From Clostridiales bacterium (GTDB lineage: Bacteria > Bacillota > Clostridia > Lachnospirales > WQUN01): a DNA stretch of 52,061 nucleotides. The stretch covers positions 1-52,061 of the forward strand of contig JAISGK010000029.1 of NCBI GenBank assembly GCA_031263155.1, given 5' to 3'. The position numbers and the translations under genes were made by a program. The notes under the pieces are model-generated. The model was not told the DNA's origin. It saw only the letters and a list, made by a program, of their open reading frames with translations, and did not search any database. The first letter of the stretch is position 1; each line of letters opens with the position of its first letter. Of the stretch, positions 1 to 8,036 are shown piece after piece.

Positions 1-169
1 CTCCCGTTCTACGGGGCTGAAATTTTATTCCTAATGTGACAAGTCGGTATTTTTACGCCGGAACAAGCCCCGATTTGAGTGATAACAGCGGCGGCGTTTT
101 GACCGCCTAAACCTAAGAAACCTTGATTCTATGCGGGTTTCTTGATTTATTCCTATTATACCCTACGGG
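1..169. other. Gene-free left edge with a small hairpin
   Basis: I see no convincing gene here. An inverted repeat AAGAAACC / GGTTTCTT lies at about 115-122 and 136-143 and could form a weak hairpin. Recombinase homology begins abruptly at about base 170, and the reading frame that carries it is closed by a TGA at 143-145. This stretch is therefore probably foreign to the recombinase gene and marks a deletion, rearrangement or assembly join. Confidence 0.4.
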
Positions 170-1546
170 GACTTATCCCGAATCGGGCGTAATTATATTG
201 AAACAGGCGAGTACCTCGACAAGATATTCCCCTTACTTGGCGTCAGGCTCATAGCGATTAACGACGGCTACGACAACTTGCACATCACGAGCAGCGGCCG
301 GTTGGTGGCGAACCTGAAAAACCTCGTCAACGACATTTACGCCAAGGACATCAGCCGCAAGTTAAGCGCCGTCTTTCATACCAAGCAGAAGAACGGTGAG
401 TTTATCGGCAACTACGCCGCCTACGGCTACCTCAAAGACCCGGAAAACAAGAACAGGTTGGTCGTTGACCCGGAAACCGCACCGGTAGTCCGGCAGATTT
501 TCAAATGGAAAGCCGAGGGCGTGGGCAATGCCCGGATAGCCAGAACGATCAACGAAGCCGGGATTCTCGCTCCGTGCAAGTATCGTTTGGCAAAGGGTAT
601 CGTCAAAAGCGAGAAGTATGCCGACAATGTTTGGCAGACTACCACCGTCATTACGCTCCTGAAAAATCCGGTATACCTCGGAAATCTGGTGCAGGGAAAG
701 ACTCTCTGCTCGCTTTGCGAGGGAAAAGAGAGAAGCCGCACAAGCGCCGAGGATTGGGTTGTCGCCTATGGTACGCATGAGCCGATAATATCGCAAGAAT
801 TGTGGGACAGCGCACAGGCGGTGATGACTGCCCGCACGGAGCAGTTCAAAGCGCAGCAGGGCAAGTATGCCCACTTTGAAAAGCCTGAAATCATCCTCAA
901 AGGGCTTGTTTTCTGCGCCGACTGCGGGCTTCCGCTTTACCGCTACAAGTCCGTGACGGGCGGAGGCAAATACTGCGATTGGATTTACCTTTGCCGGACG
1001 AGCGATAATCTAAAAGCCTGCCCACATAAATATATCCATGAGCCTGACCTTAACGGCGCGGTCTACGCGGCTATCCGGGCTGAGATTCAGAAAGCCTGCG
1101 ACATCAGCCGCGTCATCGCCAAGTTGAACCGCGACAGTGGACACAAATCACGTCTTGCCCGCTTTGATTTCGAGATAGAGGAAGCCGAGCGTGAAATCAA
1201 GCGCGTCGCTTCTTTGCGGCAGGCGGTTTATGAGGATTATGCCGCGAAACTGCTGACGCTATCGGAGTATCAGTACGCCACCGAAAAATACGATGCCGAT
1301 ACCGAAAAGCAGCAAGCCCGTCTGGAAGCCGCAAAACATGAGAAAGCGGAGTATGCCGAGAAGTCCACGCCGGTCAACAAGTGGCTCGCGGCGTTCAGCC
1401 GGTTCATGGACGCGAAAGAGCTGACCGTTGAAATGGCTGAGACCCTTATAGAGAGGGTGGAGGTCAGCAACCGTAACAGGGTCAGCGTCACGTTCAAGTT
1501 CCGTGACGAATACGCGGCAATCAGCCGTTACGCGGAGGCAGCCTGA
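170..1546 (+). pseudogene. 5'-truncated large serine recombinase
   Basis: This is the carboxy-terminal part of a large serine recombinase, the enzyme class that integrates and excises mobile elements. Homology starts at about base 170 with DLSRIGRNYIETGEYLDKIF, which corresponds to the arginine-rich end of the catalytic domain. The segment with the catalytic serine (Y-x-R-x-S) is absent upstream. What follows is a Recombinase domain, a four-cysteine zinc ribbon (FCADCG, later C-x-x-x-x-x-x-x-x-C) and a coiled coil, all in an uninterrupted frame. The first legal start is TTG at 278, which would leave even less of the catalytic domain. The stop overlaps the next start by one base (TGATG). As it stands the protein should lack strand-cleavage activity; a DNA-binding role is possible but unproven. 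Confidence 0.8.
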
Positions 1547-3177
1547 TGGAATATATTGTAGCCAAATATCTCCGCATATCGGCGGAGGACATCGACCTCG
1601 ACGGCTTTGACAAGTTCGAGAGCAACTCTATTGTAAATCAGCGCGCCTTGCTTGACGACTTCATCGGCAGGGTGCCTGAGTTTGCGGGCTGCGAGGTCAT
1701 TGAGACGCTGGATGATGGCCGAACGGGAACCAATTTTTTAAGACCCGGCGTTCAAAAGCTCATTGAAATGGCGCAGTCCGGCAAGGTTCATTGCATCGTG
1801 GTGAAGGACTTGTCCCGCTGGGGGCGCAATTATCTGGAGGTCGGAGACTTCTTGGAGCAGAAGTTTCCCGCCTGGGGCGTCCGTTTCATCAGCCTGAACG
1901 ACTGCTATGACAGCGCCAAACTGAACGGCGCTACGGGCGGGATAGACATAGCGTTCCGCAATCTGATTTACGAAATGTACAGCCAAGACCTGTCGGAGAA
2001 AGTGAGGTCAGCCCAGATAAGCGCGGCAAAAAGCGGCAAGTACACCAATGCGCTGGCGTTCTACGGCTATGTAAAAGACCCCGCCGACCCGCGCAAGCTC
2101 GTCATTGACGAGCCTGCCGCTGAAATAGTGCGCCGTATGTTTGACCTTGCGTTGCAAGGCCAGTCATCAACACAGATTGCCAAAATCCTGAACGATGAGC
2201 AAGCGCCGACAGCGCAGGAGCGCAAGATAGCGGTCGGTTCTCGCCGAAGGTGGAAGAAAGACGCCGCCATGTTCTGGTACGGCTCGATCATCTCGTGTAT
2301 TTTACGCGATGAAAGATACACGGGCAAGCTGATTTACGGAAGGAGACGCGCAGTCTCGGTTGGTCAGCGGCAATTTGAAAACGTCCCCCGCGACGAATGG
2401 ATCATAGTGCCGGGCGCTATCCCGGCGATTATCACGCAGGAGCAGTACGACGAAGTGCAGTCGAAAGTGTCCGCGCGGCGGCCGGAAGGCAAGATGGGGC
2501 CAAAAAATCTGCTGTTCACCCGCAAGCTGAAATGCGGTCACTGCGGCATGGGCTTAAAGGCCATCCATCGGCTCAATGATGTGAAGTACCAATGCAATAC
2601 CCCAAAGACGACGAATAAATACGGTTGCCCTGAATACCGGCTTTTCGAGAAAGACATCGCCGCCGCCGTCCTCGCCGCTTTGCGGCAGCAGGCGGCTTTA
2701 GCCGACAACGTCCGCAGGATGCTTACAGAGAGAACCGAGCAGCTAACGCCCGGCATTGAGAAATTGCAAGCCGAGGTCGCCCGCCTGCAAAAGCTGATTG
2801 AAAAGACCAAGACCGCCAAGATGGGTCTGTGGGAGAAATACCAAAGCGGCTCTATCAGCGCCGAAGCGTTCCAGCGTGAGAATGAGCAGGCTGACGACCG
2901 GATTGCAAAGCATACGGCAAAGATTCCCGAAATCCAAGACGAGATTCTCAGGCTTGAATCCGAAACCGGGCGGGAGAACCTCTTTGTTGAGCGGTTCAGC
3001 AAGCAAATGGGCGTCACGGAACTCACAAGGGCTGTTGTGGAGGAATTTATCTCCGAGGTCAGGGTCTACTCCCCGGAACGGATTGAGGTAATCTTCAACT
3101 ATGCCGACGAATATGAGCGCGTCGCCGCGATTGCCGACGCCAGCGCCACCAAGAAAAAACGGAGGAAAACGAAATGA
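1546..3177 (+). CDS. Large serine recombinase (site-specific integrase)
   Basis: This 543-residue protein is a complete large serine recombinase. The N-terminal resolvase fold has YLRIS near residues 8-12, with Ser12 the likely nucleophile, and the arginine motif DLSRWGRN near 89-96. The Recombinase domain follows, then a zinc ribbon (KCGHCG ... C ... C), a coiled coil and a basic tail ending KKKRRKTK. The length is normal for the family. It overlaps the genes on both sides (TGATG upstream, ATGA downstream), so the three recombinases are probably translated as one unit. It is the only one of the three with a complete catalytic set and is the best candidate integrase for the element. Confidence 0.92.
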   Translation: MEYIVAKYLRISAEDIDLDGFDKFESNSIVNQRALLDDFIGRVPEFAGCEVIETLDDGRTGTNFLRPGVQKLIEMAQSGKVHCIVVKDLSRWGRNYLEVGDFLEQKFPAWGVRFISLNDCYDSAKLNGATGGIDIAFRNLIYEMYSQDLSEKVRSAQISAAKSGKYTNALAFYGYVKDPADPRKLVIDEPAAEIVRRMFDLALQGQSSTQIAKILNDEQAPTAQERKIAVGSRRRWKKDAAMFWYGSIISCILRDERYTGKLIYGRRRAVSVGQRQFENVPRDEWIIVPGAIPAIITQEQYDEVQSKVSARRPEGKMGPKNLLFTRKLKCGHCGMGLKAIHRLNDVKYQCNTPKTTNKYGCPEYRLFEKDIAAAVLAALRQQAALADNVRRMLTERTEQLTPGIEKLQAEVARLQKLIEKTKTAKMGLWEKYQSGSISAEAFQRENEQADDRIAKHTAKIPEIQDEILRLESETGRENLFVERFSKQMGVTELTRAVVEEFISEVRVYSPERIEVIFNYADEYERVAAIADASATKKKRRKTK

Positions 3178-3647
3178 GCTTGCTTATAAAGGAAATGCCT
3201 GATACCCAAAAATCGTCCGTGTCGCCGCTCTTTGGCGATAAGACCGTCATATACTGCCGAACCGCCAACGGAGGCAATGAAGCGATTGAGCGTCAGACGG
3301 AACTGCTCACGCGGTACAGTCTGGAACAGGGTTATCAAGTGGCCGCTGTCTACAGTGATTGCAACGAAAGTGGCGGGGCGCTGAGCAGGCCGAGTATGCA
3401 AATGCTGCTCAATGACATCCGCTCCGGCCAAGTAAGCCGCGTTATCGTCACCGACACGGCTCGGCTGTGCCGCAACCTGCTCCATTTCCTCGAACTGGTT
3501 CATCTGTTTGAGGACTGCGGCGTGGAGCTTATAGCCGTCAAAGACGGCGGCGCGGTGAATATGCACATGGCGACAATGTACGCCGACGCCTTTATGAAAT
3601 TTATCAGGCAACATCCGAACGGAATGGGGAGACGGAAGCAGGTATAG
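3174..3647 (+). CDS. Small resolvase-like protein lacking the catalytic serine
   Basis: This 157-residue protein has only the resolvase catalytic fold, with no Recombinase domain, zinc ribbon or coiled coil. Its first motif reads VIYCRTANG, so the position that should be serine (R-x-S) is alanine. The arginine motif is kept in the form DTARLCRN. A protein of this shape is unlikely to cut DNA and may act as an accessory subunit or regulator for the neighbouring recombinase; that role is inference. It begins with ATG in an ATGA overlap with the previous stop and is followed by a strong terminator. Confidence 0.82.
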   Translation: MSLLIKEMPDTQKSSVSPLFGDKTVIYCRTANGGNEAIERQTELLTRYSLEQGYQVAAVYSDCNESGGALSRPSMQMLLNDIRSGQVSRVIVTDTARLCRNLLHFLELVHLFEDCGVELIAVKDGGAVNMHMATMYADAFMKFIRQHPNGMGRRKQV

Positions 3648-3659
3648 AAAAAAACTGAG

Positions 3660-3691
3660 GGGCGGTACAGAGGGAAAACCTCTCGCCGCCC
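3660..3691 (+). terminator. Rho-independent terminator of the recombinase operon
   Basis: GGGCGG (3660-3665) plus AGAGG (3669-3673) pair with CCTCT (3679-3683) and CCGCCC (3686-3691) around a GAAAA loop. TTTCTC follows, and further on there are A7 and T7 runs around GTTCG. This lies a few bases after the last recombinase stop. Confidence 0.75.
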
Positions 3692-3726
3692 TTTCTCAAA
3701 AAAAGTTCGTTTTTTTCTTCGGTCAT
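3692..3726. mobile_element. Probable right end of the recombinase element
   Basis: The isomerase reading frame on the minus strand stays plausible to the methionine at 3724-3726. It then runs into lysine- and glutamate-rich translation of the A/T tracts beside the recombinase terminator. The junction therefore lies within roughly 3692-3726. The exact crossover bases cannot be fixed without the uninterrupted target or the other element end. Confidence 0.5.
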
Positions 3727-3993
3727 ATGTTGACACAAGCCGATAATGGCTTTTCTGTCAGCCATCTCATAGGGGAAAATATGGGCGCTTATAATTTTGG
3801 AACCAGATATGGCCAGCCTGTCTTTAACCTCCTTGGCGGAAACGCCAAATCCGATTCCATTATCGTTAATGGCGTTGTGGCTGCAAGCCTCCAAGTATTT
3901 ATACCCCAGCTTGCCCACTTTCTCAATTGTCCCTAAGGGGTCTTTAGCCATTTCATCGCGTACCGAATACAGTATTAATCCAACTTTCAACAT
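3724..3993 (-). pseudogene. Sugar-phosphate isomerase/epimerase, 5' fragment
   Basis: The first 90 or so codons match the start of the xylose-isomerase-like TIM-barrel family (AP endonuclease 2 superfamily): MLKVGLILYSVRDEM opens the first strand and helix, and GKLGYKYLEA and IISAHI are further family-like strands. The ATG at 3993 follows a GGGAG ribosome site at normal spacing. The family is normally about 250-300 residues. Here it breaks at about 3724 where the recombinase element begins, so most of the barrel and the metal ligands are missing. The remainder may lie beyond the other end of the element, outside this window. The substrate cannot be assigned. Confidence 0.72.
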
Positions 3994-4203
3994 AAGATCA
4001 ACTCCCGTTAAATTTATTGGGCATAATAATCACTTGCAAGCTAAGTATAATCCGGTTATATATAAAAAACTGCTAAAAATACGACCAATATTATCGTTAA
4101 AACTACAATATTTTTAAGGACTGTTTTGGATGCCACGCGATGTAAAATTGACTTATCTAAGTCTCTCGTCGCCCCATGTGCAATAGCCCACGAAAGTTCC
4201 GTA

Positions 4204-4233
4204 ATGACAACGCGTCTTGATTGATGTTATAAT
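4204..4233 (+). promoter_or_regulatory. Promoter of the pgeF operon
   Basis: ATGACA (4204-4209) and a perfect TATAAT (4228-4233) are 18 bases apart. They stand 31 bases before the pgeF start, which has its own GGAGG site. This fits a housekeeping sigma promoter. Confidence 0.7.
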
Positions 4234-4264
4234 ACCGTCCAACAAATGTCGGAGGTATATCGCG

Positions 4265-5077
4265 ATGGTATTAAACAGTAAAGAGGGTCTGACATTTTCC
4301 ACGTTTGGCATCTTGACCAACACGGGCCTGGTGCGTCACGGCGGCTCTACGCGAGTGGGAGGGGTATCTCCAAACCCGTTCGAGAGTCTCAACCTGGGTT
4401 ACGGACGCGGAGACGACATAGCCAATGTGAATGAAAATTTTAAGCGATTGTGCGAGGCGCTGGATATAAACCCAAATGACATGGTCTTTTGCGCGCAGAC
4501 GCATAAAGCCAACCTGCGCCGCGTGTGCGCGAGCGATCGTGGCAAAGGCTACAACAAAGAGTCTGACATACGCGAGACAGATGGCTTGTGCACAAACGAC
4601 GCCAATGTCGCGCTGGTTACATTTTCCGCCGACTGTGTGCCAATCCTTTTTCTCGACCCAATCAACAGGGCGATAGCCGCCGCGCACGCTGGCTGGCGTG
4701 GCACGGTCGCAAGGATAGCGTCGCTAATGGTGAAAAAGATGAACGAGGAGTTTGGCAGCAAACCAGAAGACATTGTCGCTGGCATCGGCGCGAGTATAGG
4801 ACAATGCTGCTTCGAGGTAGACAGGCCAGTGGCGCGTGAATTTAAAGAATGGAATGAGTATGTCAGCGAGGCGATCTCCCCGGCCACGCAACAGGTTAAA
4901 TACCATGTGGACCTCTGGGGCGTTAACCGTGCGATTTTGATATCCGCCGGGCTTATGCCCGAGCACATCGACAGCAACGCCCTCTGCACCTGCTGCAACC
5001 CTGATTTGTACTTTTCACACCGGCGCGATAAGGACGCGCGGGGCAGCATGGCCTCTATCATCTTACTGCTCCCATGA
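4265..5077 (+). CDS. pgeF: Purine nucleoside phosphorylase-like laccase-domain protein (PgeF/YlmD family)
   Basis: This 270-residue protein belongs to the Cu-oxidase_4 / YfiH-YlmD family. Studied members cleave or deaminate purine nucleosides, and E. coli PgeF edits wrongly built peptidoglycan precursors. The family zinc-site motifs are present: CAQTHKA, FSADCVPILF, AAHAGWRGTV and the C-terminal CTCCNPDLYFSHRRD. The ATG at 4265 was chosen because GGAGG precedes it at the right distance; a longer frame from a TTG at 4217 has no such site and starts upstream of the -10 box. The stop overlaps the next ATG (ATGA), so it is co-translated with the DUF512 gene. Confidence 0.9.
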   Translation: MVLNSKEGLTFSTFGILTNTGLVRHGGSTRVGGVSPNPFESLNLGYGRGDDIANVNENFKRLCEALDINPNDMVFCAQTHKANLRRVCASDRGKGYNKESDIRETDGLCTNDANVALVTFSADCVPILFLDPINRAIAAAHAGWRGTVARIASLMVKKMNEEFGSKPEDIVAGIGASIGQCCFEVDRPVAREFKEWNEYVSEAISPATQQVKYHVDLWGVNRAILISAGLMPEHIDSNALCTCCNPDLYFSHRRDKDARGSMASIILLLP

Positions 5078-6399
5078 GTAAGATTGCGCGAGTAAAACGC
5101 AATGGTTTGGGCTACAGGCACAAACTGTCTCCCGGCGATGAAATAGTTCTTATTAACGGCAACCCGGTGCGGGATGTTTTCGATTACAGGTATTTGATAA
5201 ACGACGAACATGTGACACTCACAGTCAAAACACCCACCCGTGAACGCGTTATTAATATAAGAAAAAATGAAGCCGACGATCTTGGGTTGGAATTTGGCAC
5301 GGGGCTAATGGACGAGGCGCGACACTGCCACAACAAATGTGTGTTTTGCTTTATAGATCAACTGCCAAAAGGGATGCGCCACACCCTGTATTTCAAGGAC
5401 GACGACGCGCGGCTGTCGTTTCTTACCGGCAATTACATCACGCTAACCAACCTGTCGGACGACGACCTGGAGCGTATAATCTTTTATCACCTCTCGCCCA
5501 TCAACATATCCGTACACGCCACCAACCCCGATGTGCGCGTGCGTATGCTCAAAAATCCAAAGGCCGCCGACTTGCTACCGCGCTTGCAAAAGCTGTACGA
5601 CGCGAGCATAAGCATGAATTTTCAAGCCGTGTTGTGCAAGGGTATTAATGACGGCTTGGCGCTAGAAGAGACAATAGATACCCTTTCTAACCTTTTGCCG
5701 TATGGCCAAAGCCTGTCTGTCGTCCCTGCGGGGCTTACGAAGTATCGCGAAAACCTGCCCGAGTTGCGGCTATTCTCTCCCGGCGACGCGGCGGATGTAT
5801 TGCGCGCGGTCGATAGATATCAACAGCGGTTTATGAAAGATTTTGGTACGCGCTTTGTATTTGCCGCCGACGAATTTTACCTGACAGCGGGACAAGACCT
5901 GCCCACAAAAGAAGAATACGAAGAATTTTATCAGCTAGAAAACGGCGTCGGGATGCTTGCGCTATTTTGGGATGAGATAAACACAAGTATAAAAATGAGC
6001 GCGAAAAAGAGACCGCCCGCCGCCGGCGTGTCCGTTGTGACAGGCACAGCCGCCGCCGAGTTTATGACCAGCGTATGCAATCTAATTCACAAAAAATTCC
6101 CCCAATTGGCATTGAGCGTGTTCCCTATTATTAATGAATTTTTTGGTGAGACAATAACAGTATCCGGTCTATTGACAGGGCGTGATATAATTAACCAGCT
6201 TAAAGGAAAAGCGCTGGGTGAACGACTGTTGATTCCATCCAACGCTTTCAGGGATGAGGGGATAGCGGCAGGCGCAGGCTCTCGCGGCGTTTTTTTGGAC
6301 GACGTAAGTTTGAGCGACGTTTCACGGGAACTTAACATCCGCGCTGAGTGTGTCACTGCCACAGGCAAGGGGCTGTTATCCGCGCTTAATATAATATAG
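5074..6399 (+). CDS. DUF512-family radical-SAM protein with N-terminal PDZ domain
   Basis: This 441-residue protein has the layout of the clostridial DUF512 family. A small PDZ-like domain lies at about residues 5-65 (LSPGDEIVLINGNPV). A radical-SAM core follows with CHNKCVFC, the CX3CX2C iron-sulfur motif, near residues 88-95. The DUF512 region forms the C-terminal half. The substrate of this family is not established, so only membership is claimed. It overlaps pgeF by four bases and is ten bases from proS, which places it in one operon with a nucleoside-editing protein and a tRNA synthetase. Confidence 0.88.
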   Translation: MSKIARVKRNGLGYRHKLSPGDEIVLINGNPVRDVFDYRYLINDEHVTLTVKTPTRERVINIRKNEADDLGLEFGTGLMDEARHCHNKCVFCFIDQLPKGMRHTLYFKDDDARLSFLTGNYITLTNLSDDDLERIIFYHLSPINISVHATNPDVRVRMLKNPKAADLLPRLQKLYDASISMNFQAVLCKGINDGLALEETIDTLSNLLPYGQSLSVVPAGLTKYRENLPELRLFSPGDAADVLRAVDRYQQRFMKDFGTRFVFAADEFYLTAGQDLPTKEEYEEFYQLENGVGMLALFWDEINTSIKMSAKKRPPAAGVSVVTGTAAAEFMTSVCNLIHKKFPQLALSVFPIINEFFGETITVSGLLTGRDIINQLKGKALGERLLIPSNAFRDEGIAAGAGSRGVFLDDVSLSDVSRELNIRAECVTATGKGLLSALNII

Positions 6400-6409
6400 G
6401 GAGTAATTC

Positions 6410-7840
6410 ATGGCTGATAAAAATCTGGTAGAACAAATAACAAATATGGAGCAAGACTTTGCGCAGTGGTATACAGACGTGGTTAAGAAAGCAAACCTGT
6501 GCGATTATTCCGAAATCGGAGGCTGCGTAATTTTCCTTCCTTATGGCTACGCGATATGGGAGCTTATGCAGAAGGACGTGGATAAGCGCCTTAAGGAGAC
6601 CGGGCACCAAAATGTCTACATGCCCCTGTTGATATCGGAGTCGCTGCTGCAAAAAGAAAAAGAGCATGTAGAAGGTTTCGCGCCCGAAGTGGCGTGGGTG
6701 ACACATGGCGGCTCGGAAGAGCTGGCCGAGCGTCTTTGCATACGCCCTACATCCGAAACATTGTTTTGCTCACATTACGCCAACTCTATACAATCGTGGC
6801 GAGACTTGCCCGTGCTGTACAATCAATGGTGCAATATAGTGCGCTGGGAAAAAACTACCCGACCCTTTCTGCGCACGCGTGAATTCCTGTGGCAGGAAGG
6901 CCACACGGCCCACGCCACAGCGGAAGGCGCGGAAGAAGAAACGCTTAGAATTTTAGACATTTACGCCGATTTTTGTGAGCGCGCGCTTGCTATACCGGTT
7001 GTTAAAGGCTTAAAAACAGACAGCGAGAAATTTGCCGGCGCAAAGAAAACCTACACAATAGAAAGCCTCATGCACGACGGTCGCGCGTTGCAGTCTGGCA
7101 CGTCGCATAATTTTGGCGATGGCTTTGCCAAAGCGTTTGGTATTCAGTATACCGATAAGGCAAATCAACTGCGGTATGTACATCAAACGTCGTGGGGCAT
7201 AACAACGCGCTTGATCGGCGGGCTGATCATGGTGCACGGCGACAATAACGGATTGGTGCTGCCGCCCGCGATCGCGCCAACACAAGTGGTTGTTGTGCCC
7301 ATAGCCGCCCACAAGCCAGAGGTATTGCCCAAAGCGAATGAGATTGTGAAAGCGTTGGGTGATATTAGAGTCACGATAGACACAAGCGATAAATCTCCCG
7401 GTTGGAAATTTGCCGAGCACGAGATGAAGGGCGTACCCATTCGCCTGGAAATAGGGCCAAAGGATATCGCCAACGATCAATGTGTCCTTGCGCGGCGCGA
7501 CACAGGCGAAAAGATAACGGTGCGGATTGATGGCATACAATCCGCAATAAACTCCATGTTGGCAAACATACAGCAAAGTATGCTGGCAAAAGCCAAGCTG
7601 CATATGTCAAACCGCACGTTCAGCGCGATCACGTTGGATGAGATGAAGGAAAAACTGGAAATAGAACAAGGTTTTGTAAAGGCCATGTGGTGTGGCAGTG
7701 AAGAGTGCGAAGACGCGGTAAAGGCCGCGACTGGAGCGTCATCGCGCTGCATGCCATTTGAGCGGGAGCACATTCATGACAAGTGCGTGGCTTGCGGTAA
7801 ACCGGCGCAAAGTATGGTATACTGGGCGCGCGCGTATTGA
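6410..7840 (+). CDS. proS: Prolyl-tRNA synthetase, short archaeal-type
   Basis: The enzyme charges tRNA(Pro) with proline in the cytoplasm. The 476-residue length and the lack of a long insertion with a YbaK-type editing domain mark it as the short archaeal/eukaryote-type ProS (type 3). Class II motifs are visible: the RPTSE loop, the motif 2 region [16 protein letters not shown], and [14 protein letters not shown]. The C-terminal domain keeps cysteines of a zinc site (CGSEEC, then CVAC) and ends in ARAY, as is typical. A ribosome site (GGGAG) precedes the ATG. I see no T-box leader, as the gene sits ten bases behind the upstream gene. Confidence 0.95.
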   Translation: MADKNLVEQITNMEQDFAQWYTDVVKKANLCDYSEIGGCVIFLPYGYAIWELMQKDVDKRLKETGHQNVYMPLLISESLLQKEKEHVEGFAPEVAWVTHGGSEELAERLCIRPTSETLFCSHYANSIQSWRDLPVLYNQWCNIVRWEKTTRPFLRTREFLWQEGHTAHATAEGAEEETLRILDIYADFCERALAIPVVKGLKTDSEKFAGAKKTYTIESLMHDGRALQSGTSHNFGDGFAKAFGIQYTDKANQLRYVHQTSWGITTRLIGGLIMVHGDNNGLVLPPAIAPTQVVVVPIAAHKPEVLPKANEIVKALGDIRVTIDTSDKSPGWKFAEHEMKGVPIRLEIGPKDIANDQCVLARRDTGEKITVRIDGIQSAINSMLANIQQSMLAKAKLHMSNRTFSAITLDEMKEKLEIEQGFVKAMWCGSEECEDAVKAATGASSRCMPFEREHIHDKCVACGKPAQSMVYWARAY

Positions 7841-7856
7841 CAGGCGCTTGAGTATT

Positions 7857-7974
7857 TCGTAGGGGCGCGCCCGAACCCGACAACCGACCGATAACCAAGT
7901 CAAAAAGCCGCCCGGTTACCCGATATTGTTGAGGCGTGGAAAGGCCTGCGGGCGCGCACTGCGCGCCCCTACGA
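7857..7974. repeat. MITE-like element with 14-bp terminal inverted repeats
   Basis: TCGTAGGGGCGCGC at 7857-7870 is exactly inverted at 7961-7974, giving a 118-bp unit with no coding content. A related shorter copy lies at 38666. It fills the gap between the convergent proS and the EF-G-like gene. Confidence 0.7.
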
Positions 7975-8036
7975 GATCATACCCACTGACGCCACACACC
8001 GGTACCAAATTTGGAAAACGCACGTTTAGAGCTACT

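Noticed and set aside
3727..4117. Two short plus-strand frames beside the isomerase fragment
   Set aside because: They are antisense to the isomerase fragment or its promoter region and have no ribosome site.
6380..6410. T-box leader before proS
   Set aside because: Only ten bases separate the preceding stop from the proS start.
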